Part shown: one piece after another, positions 36,209 through 43,710 of the stretch
Numbering within the stretch: position 1 is the stretch's first letter
Layout of the letters: every line of letters starts with the position of its first letter
Source of the DNA: Mesorhizobium sp. L-2-11
Lineage (GTDB): Bacteria > Pseudomonadota > Alphaproteobacteria > Rhizobiales > Rhizobiaceae
Reading direction: 5' to 3'
Length of the DNA: 64,000 bases
NCBI RefSeq assembly: GCF_016756595.1
Contig: NZ_AP023259.1
Span: 124,001-188,000 of the forward strand
The notes under the pieces: generated by a model
Told to the model about the DNA's origin: nothing
Databases searched by the model: none
The model's input: only the letters and a program-made list of their open reading frames with translations
Made by a program: the position numbers and the translations under genes

Positions 36209-36624
36209 CGCCTGAAACCCTCTTCTCATCTGTGCGCGCGACGCTTCTGCGCTGGCTCAAACTTGTTCCTGCCCTGTTCAGGCGCGATCCGCTGTTCCGC
36301 TATGCCACGATCGCCGCTGTTCTGGCTTTGATCTTTCTGGCTGTCAGTATCGGTCAGGATGTCGCTCGCCACGCAGACGGCCCCATGACCGGCGCTGGAA
36401 AGAACGCCGGCACGACGTCGGCTCCGGATAATTTCGAACAGGGCAATGCGTCTTCGGCCGCAGGGTCACAGACGTCGCAACCGCCCGCGCCCGGATCAAC
36501 CTTAGAGCCGGCTCTCGACGATACGCCTGCTGTCGCTCCTGGCCGGCCGCTGCAAGGCATAAAAGTGGCGCCAGCGCCGCGCGAAGATTTTGGAACCGTA
36601 CCCAAGGAAGGATCATCACCATGA
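36205..36624 (+). CDS. one-TM hypothetical protein of the transfer operon (139 aa)
   Basis: ATG 36205 overlaps the previous stop as ATGA. A short cytosolic N-terminus ([20 protein letters not shown]) precedes one membrane segment (about 32-50, [20 protein letters not shown]). A low-complexity Pro/Ala/Ser/Gly-rich region likely in the periplasm follows. No enzyme motif is present. Layout and overlaps suggest a structural partner of the next, exported protein. I do not recognise a family. Confidence 0.7.
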   Translation: MTPETLFSSVRATLLRWLKLVPALFRRDPLFRYATIAAVLALIFLAVSIGQDVARHADGPMTGAGKNAGTTSAPDNFEQGNASSAAGSQTSQPPAPGSTLEPALDDTPAVAPGRPLQGIKVAPAPREDFGTVPKEGSSP

Positions 36625-37412
36625 TGCAAAGAAGAAGTATGCGCGCACTGGCGCTCGGCATTGCGATCGCAGCGTTGAGCTTTGTCGACGGCTCCGGCGT
36701 CGCCCTGGCGCAAGACCAGCAGGCAGCAACCCAGAAGCAGTTGGACCGCATCGAGCAGAAACTCGATTCACTGATCGAGCGTCTGGGCACTGCCGGACAG
36801 CAGTCATCAAACGGCAACGACCGCCTGCCCGCCACCGGGAACGATGGCGCGAAAAAGCAGGGTTTCTACGATGCCGGTGCGAGCCAAGATTACCAGCGGG
36901 GCGCGCTCGCCATCGCCCGCGTTGCGCCGGCCAAAAAAGACGATCTTCCAGAGATCCCGGCCGACAGCGTCGGCAGTTTTGTCTATATCGGCGGCGCCAT
37001 TCCCCTCAATGAACTGTCCCGCAACGGTGTGCTCTACACCGGCCTCACCTCAGTCGAACTCCAGGGCTGGCTGAAGGTCACAGAACCCGGCCGCACGCAA
37101 CTCGCCGTCGAATACCGCGCCACCACCGGATCCAACGTTTTTGTCAATGCCGGCTGCATTGCCTCGCTCTGGCTCGAAGATCGCTCGATCGGCTCCCAGC
37201 ATGGCGAAATCCCGATGCCCGCCAGAGAGCAAAAAACCGTCTCCTTCCTCTTTGGCGCCGATCTTCAGCCCGGTCTTTACAAGCTCCGCGCCTGGCTGGC
37301 CTGCACCGAGCCGCGTGACCTGCATGCACTCAACGCCCAACTGCTCATCAAGACGCCCGCCGACATGAACCTGCGCATGATCGACAGCGGCGAATTGCTG
37401 CACCGGGGGTGA
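36621..37412 (+). CDS. exported protein of the transfer operon (263 aa)
   Basis: ATG 36621 overlaps the previous stop as ATGA. The first ~31 residues form a Sec signal peptide (ALALGIAIAALSFVDGSGVA, ending ALAQ). A short coiled coil (QKQLDRIEQKLDSLIERLG, about 38-56) follows, then a beta-rich domain (about 95-263) with two cysteines (NAGCIASLW, WLACTEP). It is probably periplasmic or outer-membrane linked. It has no recognised domain, but the four-gene arrangement (traG, AAA+ ATPase, one-TM protein, this gene) is tight enough to suggest one machine. Confidence 0.72.
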   Translation: MMQRRSMRALALGIAIAALSFVDGSGVALAQDQQAATQKQLDRIEQKLDSLIERLGTAGQQSSNGNDRLPATGNDGAKKQGFYDAGASQDYQRGALAIARVAPAKKDDLPEIPADSVGSFVYIGGAIPLNELSRNGVLYTGLTSVELQGWLKVTEPGRTQLAVEYRATTGSNVFVNAGCIASLWLEDRSIGSQHGEIPMPAREQKTVSFLFGADLQPGLYKLRAWLACTEPRDLHALNAQLLIKTPADMNLRMIDSGELLHRG

Positions 37413-37509
37413 GGTCATGGGGAGGACAGGGAGGATCATCGTCAATACGCGGGGGACGAGGGTTCGTCGAGGAGCAGGAGCCGCATTTGAAAGGCCGGTG
37501 TTCCGGTAG

Positions 37510-37666
37510 ACGCTCACCAACGCCGTAGCCGTGGCGGAAAAACATGGCATCGGCAAACGCTCGCTCAACAATTTCGACTGTTTCCATTATGTGTACACGA
37601 AGGTCGCCGACGTCACGCTCTTGACCCTCGACCAAAAACTGCGCGAAACCGATATCAAGGGCGTTG
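37510..37666 (+). pseudogene. PIN-domain (VapC-like) C-terminal fragment
   Basis: TLTNAVAVAEKHGIGKRSLN, then NNFDCFHYVYTKVADVTLLT and LDQKLRETD, is the C-terminal part of a PIN-domain toxin: the Asp of NFDCFHY and LLTLDQKL are typical. The N-terminal acidic residues are absent, and the frame then runs into the next gene. It is a remnant. Confidence 0.55.
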
Positions 37667-37740
37667 CCGTGATGATTGAGGACTGTTCCGGCACAATGGG
37701 CTTCTCGATCGCCCTTTCAAACAAAAAGAGGGACAAAAAT

Positions 37741-38343
37741 ATGCAGCAGGTTTTCTATCCCGGTCATGCCGGCGAGCCTTGCGTCGGTGAATATGCGATT
37801 GTGCTCGATCGCACCGACATGATCGCGCGCGCTGATATCGTGCTGGTCAGCCGCCTCTCCCATATGGCGTCGTTCCACAGTTCCGGCTTCGGCCGCGATA
37901 TCGTGCTGAACCGCATCCTGGCCAACGACCTTCAGGGCGTCAGACTGAATTGGATCAGGCTGTTCCTGCTCACTGAACAGTCTGCTTCCGCATCCGCCCC
38001 GATACCGTATTTCCATGCGACAGAGATCACCAGGATCAAACTCGACACCGACGATTTTATCGCCAGGGGCAATCCGTGCACCATTCGCCGGCGCAATTTC
38101 CTCTCGCGCCTGTTCACCGGGATTTCGCAGGAGGTTTCCTACTGGAACGGCGATGTCGTCGGCGGTTGCGCCCGCTTCTCGACGTCGCTCGAAAATTTGC
38201 GCCTTCTCGATCAGACGGAAATCGAAACGTTCTGCACCAGGATTGGGCTACGCACGCCGGCAGCTAAACCCTCGCCCGCGTCCATCAAGACAGGCAGCCT
38301 GCCCGCCGCACACAACACCTGGTCGAGTTCATCCTATCACTGA
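37741..38343 (+). CDS. hypothetical protein (200 aa)
   Basis: The start is placed at ATG 37741, preceded by GAGGGA; the same frame is open to 37531 only because it passes through the PIN fragment. The protein is soluble and mixed alpha/beta, with no signal peptide and no known motif: MQQVFYPGHAGEPCVGEYAI, then ADIVLVSRLSHMASFHSSGF and IRLFLLTEQS. I do not recognise it. It lies between the transfer operon and the toxin-antitoxin genes. Confidence 0.5.
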   Translation: MQQVFYPGHAGEPCVGEYAIVLDRTDMIARADIVLVSRLSHMASFHSSGFGRDIVLNRILANDLQGVRLNWIRLFLLTEQSASASAPIPYFHATEITRIKLDTDDFIARGNPCTIRRRNFLSRLFTGISQEVSYWNGDVVGGCARFSTSLENLRLLDQTEIETFCTRIGLRTPAAKPSPASIKTGSLPAAHNTWSSSSYH

Positions 38344-38350
38344 CACTGCA

Positions 38351-38396
38351 TCTTGCCTTGTGTGACAATACGCTCTATCTTGCACACAAGGCAAGA
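38351..38396 (+). promoter_or_regulatory. palindromic operator and promoter of the toxin-antitoxin operon
   Basis: TCTTGCCTTGTGTG (38351-38364) and CACACAAGGCAAGA (38383-38396) form a perfect 14-bp inverted repeat around 18 bp. TTGCCT (38353) and TATCTT (38376), 17 bp apart, give a promoter inside it. The right arm runs into the antitoxin ATG. The layout fits autorepression by the antitoxin or toxin-antitoxin complex. Confidence 0.75.
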
Positions 38397-38722
38397 TGGA
38401 GTTGGACATGGCGACTGCGCGCGTACTGAAGCGGGGGGAAAGCAAAGTCTCCGCAACCAGGCAATCCGCGAACCGATCAGCGGCGGCCGTGGCGATTGAG
38501 GATGCGCGCCGCGCCGGTCTGCTGGATGGCGACAGAACGGAACATCTCTCCTTCCGTGCGCCGAAAGCGCTGGTCGAAGCCGCCAAGCGGGAGAGCGGGA
38601 TCGATTCCCCGACCGATCTCGGTATCCTCGCGCTGGCCACACTGGCCCAGCCTGATCCGGTGGTCTCCTTCCTCAAACGCACCCACGGCAAGCTCGGCCC
38701 GGGTCACGAGCTTGAGTTCTGA
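38396..38722 (+). CDS. antitoxin-like protein (108 aa)
   Basis: ATG 38396 (or internal ATG 38408) follows the palindromic operator directly. The protein is basic at the N-terminus, with a middle that reads LSFRAPKALVEAAKRESGID and then PTDLGILALATLA, a pattern seen in ribbon-helix-helix-like or short helical antitoxins; the C-terminus is probably the toxin-binding tail. Its stop overlaps the PIN-domain gene by 11 bases. The pairing, overlap and operator support antitoxin function; the family name is uncertain. Confidence 0.65.
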   Translation: MELDMATARVLKRGESKVSATRQSANRSAAAVAIEDARRAGLLDGDRTEHLSFRAPKALVEAAKRESGIDSPTDLGILALATLAQPDPVVSFLKRTHGKLGPGHELEF

Positions 38723-39272
38723 CCTGCGCGCCCCGCTGCGGCGCTACAAGCCAGAACGACGCCGCGCCCAGCTGATACCGAGAGCGCATGACAAACTTGT
38801 CGGCGTTGCCGATATTGGCTCTACCGGGCGGCCGACATTCGTGCCGGACACCAATATCTATATCATGGCCGCGGCCGGTACCCTGCCGGATGTGGCGCGG
38901 CGGTTGGTCGACCGCTCGCTGCTGTTCCATTGCTCGGTCTGTCTGGCCGAACTCGCCACCGGCGTCGCCAATTACGATCCGGCAAGGCCGGACTGGCATC
39001 CGGTCCGGGATCATTACGCCACCCTCTTCGCCAGTATCCCAGACAGCCGCGTGCTGATCCCCGACCATCAGATCTGGATCGATGCCGGCGTCATTGCCGG
39101 TACGCTGTCGCGCACCCAGAATTTCCAGAAACATCAACGCAAGGAATGCCTGAACGACGCACTGATCTATCTCACCGCCGTCAAGGCCGGCCTGCCCTTG
39201 CTTACGGCCAACACGATCGACTTCGATCTCATTCAGCAGGTCGCGCCTGGCGGCCAGTTTGTCCATCTTTGA
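38712..39272 (+). CDS. PIN-domain toxin (VapC-like)
   Basis: The start is placed at TTG 38712, overlapping the antitoxin end. The product of about 186 residues has a PIN domain from about residue 42: FVPDTNIYI (first Asp), CSVCLAELATGV (Glu), NDALIYLTAVKAGLPLLT (Asp) and NTIDFDLI (Asp), the acidic set that binds Mg2+ for RNA cleavage. An N-terminal extension of about 40 residues (APLRRYKPERRRAQL) is unusual for VapC and basic, so it may bind RNA or the antitoxin. Overlap with the antitoxin predicts coupled translation. Confidence 0.75.
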   Translation: MSSDLRAPLRRYKPERRRAQLIPRAHDKLVGVADIGSTGRPTFVPDTNIYIMAAAGTLPDVARRLVDRSLLFHCSVCLAELATGVANYDPARPDWHPVRDHYATLFASIPDSRVLIPDHQIWIDAGVIAGTLSRTQNFQKHQRKECLNDALIYLTAVKAGLPLLTANTIDFDLIQQVAPGGQFVHL

Positions 39273-39598
39273 CGGCCCTGTTTGTCAACGAAGCTGACCT
39301 ACGTCCGCCAAGGCGCTTGAGGACGCGCTCACCGGCTGACCGGGTTGACCAGCCCCGGAGCAGAAGGAAGCTTCCGAGGCTCTGCGGCTGTCTGCTGCTG
39401 AGCCGGCCGATCGTTGTCATTGGACATTCCCCGATACCGTTTTTCGCCTTCCGCCATGAAAGACGCGTCGGCAATTGGAGGTTCGATCGTGCGACCGGGG
39501 CATCGACGAGGTTCGGCAATTGAGGGTCGTGGTGGTCGGCACGCATAAAAGGCTGGCGACGGATCACTCCGTCGCCAGCCCTATGAATGCCACCCGTT
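39273..39598. other. no gene seen (326 bp)
   Basis: This stretch between the PIN toxin and the - strand gene at 39599 has open frames on both strands but no conserved motif or ribosome site. It may be degraded coding DNA. It should hold the end of both convergent transcripts. Confidence 0.4.
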
Positions 39599-39892
39599 TC
39601 AGAAATCAGGCGAGGCCCAGTCGGCTGCCGCTCCGGCAGCGTCTTCGATGAGTTTCGCCGCGACATCCGCCGGCAGTGGCATGAAGCCATAGCCGCGTGT
39701 GATGGCTGCGTCGTGAAGATCCTCCAGCCTCTCGAACGCGTGACCTTGAGTGCCGAGCCAGAGTGCGGGGTCGTCGGTCACGTCGTGGGGGAACGCCTGC
39801 AGGAAGAAGGTCCGCAGCGGCGGGTCGTAGCCGATGATGGCTTCCGGGTCCGAGCGGTCGTGTCCGGTGACAGTGATGATGTAGCGGCTCAT
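39599..39892 (-). CDS. conserved hypothetical protein downstream of DUF736 (97 aa)
   Basis: ATG 39892 with AAAAGGAGGTTGC upstream. The protein (YIITVTGHDRSDPEAIIGYD, then LRTFFLQAFPH and ALWLGTQGHAFERLEDLHDA) is small and soluble. It resembles proteins encoded next to DUF736 genes in rhizobial mobile elements. Function unknown. It is 60 bp after DUF736, with a GC-rich hairpin (GCCGGCC, then GGCCGGC) in the gap, so the two are probably co-transcribed with partial attenuation. Confidence 0.75.
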   Translation of the reverse strand: MSRYIITVTGHDRSDPEAIIGYDPPLRTFFLQAFPHDVTDDPALWLGTQGHAFERLEDLHDAAITRGYGFMPLPADVAAKLIEDAAGAAADWASPDF

Positions 39893-39952
39893 TGCAACCT
39901 CCTTTTGCCGGTTGGGAAGCCGGCCCCTTTGGGGGGGCCGGCCACTGATACC

Positions 39953-40276
39953 TCACTGCGGGTTGTTCCAGAGGATGACCTTCTTGTTCTCCTCGCCGCC
40001 GGGGGCCGGGGCGACGTTGCCGAAGATCACGCCGATCTCGGGCGCCTCGATCTTGACGGAGAGGTACTCCTCGCCGGACCGCTGCGACCGGCGATACCAG
40101 CCCGCGCCGATCTCGAAGCCGGTGCGCTTGTTGAGGATGCGGTAGTCGGGTGCTTCCTCGCTGGCCTTGGAGGGATTCGGCACGACGGTGATCGGGGCGT
40201 TGACCCGGAGCGTGGCGAAGACGCCTTCCATCGAGCCGTCGGACTTGGTGGTGAGGTTAGCGATCGTGGTAGCCAT
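39953..40276 (-). CDS. DUF736 family protein (107 aa)
   Basis: ATG 40276 follows AAAAGGAGACATC. MATTIANLTTKSDGSMEGVF, the middle SRSQRSGEEYLSVKIE-like segment and the APEIGVIFGNVAP end identify DUF736, a ~105-residue family common on alphaproteobacterial plasmids and integrative elements, of unknown role. A degraded relative lies inverted at 40735-40870. Confidence 0.88.
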   Translation of the reverse strand: MATTIANLTTKSDGSMEGVFATLRVNAPITVVPNPSKASEEAPDYRILNKRTGFEIGAGWYRRSQRSGEEYLSVKIEAPEIGVIFGNVAPAPGGEENKKVILWNNPQ

Positions 40277-40734
40277 GGTGATGTCTCCTTTTCGGTTGCA
40301 TCGGAAACCATTCCCGATGGCGTCGAAGGAGAGGGCCGTCCTGCTGCGGTCATCGCGGCGCAAATTCTGGAAAATTCTATTTGCCGAAAAATGCGGACAG
40401 GCCCTTCGCCTGCCCGCAAACCAAGAAACAGAAATCGAATTTTCCTGAATTTTCGTCGAGAGTACCCCGCCAGGGGTTGACCGTAGTAAGCAGGCGGTCC
40501 TCTACACAGGCGACATGAAAAGGGATTGGTTCGCGTTGCAGCCGAAGCCGGGGCGATTACCCCTGCCGCTCCGATCGCGCCCCGCCAGCTCCCGCCGGCG
40601 ACCGCTGGATCGGGTTGGCCGCACCCGTCATCCGCCCTTCACCGTCATCCCAAGAGCGCCTGCTCCAGCGAGAGCGCGTCGGCTCGCACAGCCTCAGCCC
40701 GCCCACCCCGGCAATCGGAACGGTTGTGGTTTCG
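40277..40734. other. intergenic region upstream of DUF736, no gene seen
   Basis: The half next to DUF736 probably contains its promoter. The other half encodes only proline- and arginine-rich open frames without conserved segments, and leads into the DUF736 remnant at 40735. No RNA gene or repeat was recognised. Confidence 0.4.
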
Positions 40735-40870
40735 CCGGTCGCAGCGGTCCGGCGAGGGGCTACTTCGCCGAGTGCGGCGCTCGCCTCATTGTGTATCCGC
40801 GCTGTCGCGCCGGCCGCTGACGGCGAGGCAAAACATGATGTTGAACTTCCTCTGGGGCGACCTGCAGTGA
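40735..40870 (+). pseudogene. degraded DUF736 3' part, inverted relative to the intact gene
   Basis: RRSQRSGEG, then in another frame SAALASLCIRAVAPAADGEA and KHDVELPLGRP, look like the second half of a DUF736 protein with frameshifts. The DNA CGCCGGTCGCAGCGGTCCGG is shared with the intact gene, as is the sequence after the stop (CAGTGAGGTATCAGTGGCCG). It is an old inverted duplication of the DUF736 3' region. Confidence 0.6.
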
Positions 40871-41065
40871 GGTATCAGTGGCCGGCCGGTCCAGGAAGGG
40901 GCCGATTGGCCACGGCCGCAATCGGGATAGCACCCAGGCGCGCGGGCATTGTCGCCGACGGGCCAACGGAACGCCCGTCGTCGGCTCCGAGCCGCCGCCG
41001 CGATGTCACTCGCCGCATGCGGTGCCGCGCGATAGCGTAGCCAACCATTGCGTGGCCTCCGGCGC

Positions 41066-41602
41066 TCATCCCGGTGTCATCGCGAGCCGCTCATCGGGCG
41101 TCATGCGCTTTGCCAACACATCCCAGATCTCCGGGTCGGCGCATGACAGCATGGTTTGCCAGTCGGCGACGTCGCGGGTGGTCGTGACCAACCCATTGCC
41201 AACATCGTAGGTGACGCAGGGCTTTTCGGCCATTGCAAGCCGCAGCACATTGAGGATGGTGCCGGGGCTCGTCCCGTTCCAGATCATCAGACCGTAGTCG
41301 GCGCGCCGGACCATTTCGCGGTCCTTCTGCGCCTGTATAGCGAAGCCATGGGCACCCTGTGGCGGTGGAACAGTATAGACGGCCCAATCACCGAGATTGT
41401 TTCGCGGTTGATCACTGGCGCAAAAGACGCCGACATGTTCGTAGCCGTGCCCACCGAGCAGAGCTTGCACTTCGGTGTCGGCGCCGGGTGCGTCGCCGAC
41501 GAGAACGCCGTGTTCGGCTGCCACGATCGACGCGATGCGTTCCACCACGGGATTGGGCAGGTCGACGATGTCGCGCGAGCCGCCAACAAAAATCATCGCC
41601 AT
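41066..41602 (-). CDS. SLOG-like nucleotide-binding protein (178 aa)
   Basis: ATG 41602 follows AAAGGAGAGACACC. AMIFVGGSRDIVDLPNPVVE at the N-terminus and LVGDAPGADTEVQ about 35 residues later are the glycine-rich turns of the Rossmann-like SLOG superfamily (DprA/LOG-like). The second half (RADYGLMIWNGTSPGTILNV) completes the fold. Such proteins bind nucleotide-derived ligands and may act in signalling or DNA metabolism; the exact role is unknown. It is related in fold, not in close sequence, to the DUF2493 gene at 49223-50044. Confidence 0.78.
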   Translation of the reverse strand: MAMIFVGGSRDIVDLPNPVVERIASIVAAEHGVLVGDAPGADTEVQALLGGHGYEHVGVFCASDQPRNNLGDWAVYTVPPPQGAHGFAIQAQKDREMVRRADYGLMIWNGTSPGTILNVLRLAMAEKPCVTYDVGNGLVTTTRDVADWQTMLSCADPEIWDVLAKRMTPDERLAMTPG

Positions 41603-41809
41603 GGTGTCTCTCCTTTCTCTCCAATAGCCCGCCCCTCTCCAGCCTCGCTCTCCCTCGCGCGCATGTCGGGGATGTGCATATCTTGAGGAACGATGACGGC
41701 CCGACCAGAGCGTCTCAAAACGCCATGCGGATTTTCCGCACGGCTTTTCCGACAGGTAGATGGACTGCTACGACTTGATCATCGGCGAACCATCCTGTTC
41801 ATTTGTGGA

Positions 41810-42439
41810 ATGTTCAAAGCCATCAACGCAGTCCAGATTCACGTTTCGCTGGATGAGATCCAGCAGAAAATATGGCGTCGACTTGTTTTGCCGTCAGGCT
41901 GGACTCTTAAGCAGCTCCACCTTGCCATTCAGGCGGCCTTCAACTGGTGGAACTATCATTTGCACGAGTTCAACATCGGTGGTCTGCGCTATGGCGATGT
42001 CGAGCTCCTGACGGAGGATGCCGCTAAAGACGACCCCCGCGTCTTTGATTGTCGTGAGGTTCGCCTCCGCGACTTCGCGCGGGGAGCCGTGTTCAAATAC
42101 ATCTATGACTTCGGCGATAATTGGTCCCACACTGTCATGATCGAGGAACTCGTTGCCCTTGAAGTCGCGCCCAAACACGGGACCTGCATCGATGGAGCGC
42201 GCGCCAGGCCGCCCGAAGATGTTGGCGGTATTCCCGGGTATGAGCACTTCCTGGAAATCATGTCGGACAAGACAGACCCCGAACACGCCGACACCAAGCG
42301 GTGGTGTGGAGGATATTTCGATCGGGAATGGTTCGACCTGGCCGTGGTGGACAAGGACGTGCGCAATGCACTGCGCGCGAATGTTAGGCGTCGGCTGCAT
42401 CAGCCAAAGCCGAAGCATAGCGGACCGACAACTGCTTAA
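41810..42439 (+). CDS. plasmid pRiA4b ORF-3 family protein (209 aa)
   Basis: MFKAINAVQIHVSLDEIQQK, then IWRRLVLPSGWTLKQLHLAI, FNWWNYHLHEFNI and FKYIYDFGDNWSHTVMIEEL, are the defining segments of the pRiA4b ORF-3-like family, first named from an Agrobacterium Ri plasmid. The family is widespread on mobile DNA; no biochemical function is established. The start is at ATG 41810; the frame is open upstream to 41693 without conserved residues. It stands alone, divergent from the SLOG gene. Confidence 0.88.
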   Translation: MFKAINAVQIHVSLDEIQQKIWRRLVLPSGWTLKQLHLAIQAAFNWWNYHLHEFNIGGLRYGDVELLTEDAAKDDPRVFDCREVRLRDFARGAVFKYIYDFGDNWSHTVMIEELVALEVAPKHGTCIDGARARPPEDVGGIPGYEHFLEIMSDKTDPEHADTKRWCGGYFDREWFDLAVVDKDVRNALRANVRRRLHQPKPKHSGPTTA

Positions 42440-42553
42440 ATCAACAGGCAACGATTTGACCGCCATGCAGGATCGAATGGGCGTCGGCTCGTTCGGCGAA
42501 GATCGGCCGACAGCATTCCCGGCTTTTTTTGCCCAAGCGTAAGAACGACGCCA

Positions 42554-42610
42554 ATGCAATCTCCTGTCCGTAGCTTCACGGTCGAAATCAAGCGACGCAG
42601 CAAGAAGGGT
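42554..42610 (+). pseudogene. SyrB-like gene, N-terminal fragment
   Basis: MQSPVRSFTVEIKRRSKKG from ATG 42554 matches the N-terminal R-x-FTIEIK motif of the SyrB-like protein at 56011-56694. The similarity ends after about 19 residues. Between 42611 and 42819 I see no gene, only a 7-bp GC hairpin (42755-42775) that could end - strand transcription from the DUF2493 gene. Confidence 0.45.
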
Positions 42611-42819
42611 CGTGGGCGAATCCAAGCTCAGGCGGGAGTCCGAACGAGGTTTGCAAGAACCGGCGCCGAGCCGCAGGATCCTCCCCGATCTGTCGTCGAA
42701 TGCAAACGCAGCAGGCGAGCACGACATTCTGAAACGTGGCAACGAGCCATAGCCCCCGGCGTTTCGAGCGCCGGGAGCTTGGTCGAGATAGCGCTGGTAG
42801 CGGCACAGTGCGCGGCGCT

Positions 42820-42944
42820 TCACGCGCCGCCCTCCGCGAACCGCCATACGGGGATGCCAAGCCGACGGGCCTTGTCGGCAAGGTTGTCGGTGATGCCGGA
42901 GCCGGGAAAGACGATCAGGCCGTAGGGCACCACCGAGAGAAGCT
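42820..42944 (-). pseudogene. DUF2493 gene, 3' part cut off by the Tn3 transposon
   Basis: The - strand reads LLSVVPYGLIVFPGSGITDN, then LADKARRLGIPVWRFAEGGA-stop, the C-terminal end of a DUF2493 (SLOG) protein. It joins in frame to RRNDQ at the end of the 5' part (49223-50044) when the transposon and one copy of AAGCT are removed. Confidence 0.92.
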
Positions 42945-42977
42945 GGGGTCGGTTCCGGCTGAGTGTGAAATGACACC

Positions 42978-43589
42978 CTAAGCGGCAAGGACACGCTTGC
43001 CATAGTCGCGAAGGTGGCCGGTAGGATCGACGTATCGATACAATGTCACCGGTTTGATCCCGAGTTCCTGGCAAAGTTCGGAGACGGCGGTGTCGCGATT
43101 TGCCATCGCGGCTTGCGCTAGCCGAACTTGGGCCTTGGTAAGGGCGAATTTTCTCCCGCCCTTTCGGCCTCTGGCGCGTGCGGCCTGCAGGCCGGCGATC
43201 GTTCGTTCGCGAATAAGTTCGCTTTCAAACTCGGCCAGGGCGGCGAAGATGCCGAAAGAAAGCCGCCCGGCTGGCGTTGTCGTGTCGATTTGCGCCCCTT
43301 GACCGGTCAAGACCTTCAGGCCGACACCGCGATCGGTGAGCTCGGTTACGGTTTTGACCAGATGATGCAGGCTGCGGCCCAGCCGATCGAGCTTCCAGAT
43401 GACAAGCACGTCACCACTACGGAGTGCTTTGAGACAGGCCTCCAAACCGGGACGGTCATCTCTCGTGCCTGATGCACGGTCAGAATAGATGTGCTGTTCT
43501 GTAATGCCGGCACTGAGGAGCGCATCGCGCTGGAGGTCGAGCGACTGGCTTCCATCGGCTTTGGAGACGCGGGCGTATCCGATCAGCAT
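42978..43589 (-). CDS. tnpR: Tn3-family resolvase TnpR
   Basis: This 203-residue serine resolvase has its catalytic domain at 1-140 (LIGYARVSKADGSQSLDLQR with Ser9; TRDDRPGLEACLKAL; WKLDRLGRSLHHL; IFAALAEFESELIRERT) and a C-terminal HTH (AVSELCQELGIKPVTLYRYV). It resolves cointegrates formed by TnpA at the res region between the two genes. It starts at ATG 43589, divergent from tnpA, and ends 33 bp inside the left terminal repeat. Confidence 0.94.
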   Translation of the reverse strand: MLIGYARVSKADGSQSLDLQRDALLSAGITEQHIYSDRASGTRDDRPGLEACLKALRSGDVLVIWKLDRLGRSLHHLVKTVTELTDRGVGLKVLTGQGAQIDTTTPAGRLSFGIFAALAEFESELIRERTIAGLQAARARGRKGGRKFALTKAQVRLAQAAMANRDTAVSELCQELGIKPVTLYRYVDPTGHLRDYGKRVLAA

Positions 43590-43710
43590 GTTTCACAAAC
43601 GAGTGTTTGAGGCATTGACGCGCAACCAGGTGCGATAACCATTGTGAATATACCTTATTCCATTTCACAAACAAGAATTCTCAATCCTTTCCTCGGGATA
43701 AAAAAGAAAC
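43590..43710. promoter_or_regulatory. res/promoter region between tnpR and tnpA
   Basis: This short divergent gap is AT-rich and carries TTTCACAAACGAGTGTTTG (43592-43610) and a second TTTCACAAACAAG (43662-43674), spaced like resolvase half-sites. In Tn3 elements this gap contains res and both promoters. No subsite consensus was verified. Confidence 0.6.

Noticed and set aside
39229..39690. 153-codon - strand frame between the PIN toxin and DUF736 genes
   Set aside because: It overlaps two supported genes, has no recognised motif and no ribosome site.
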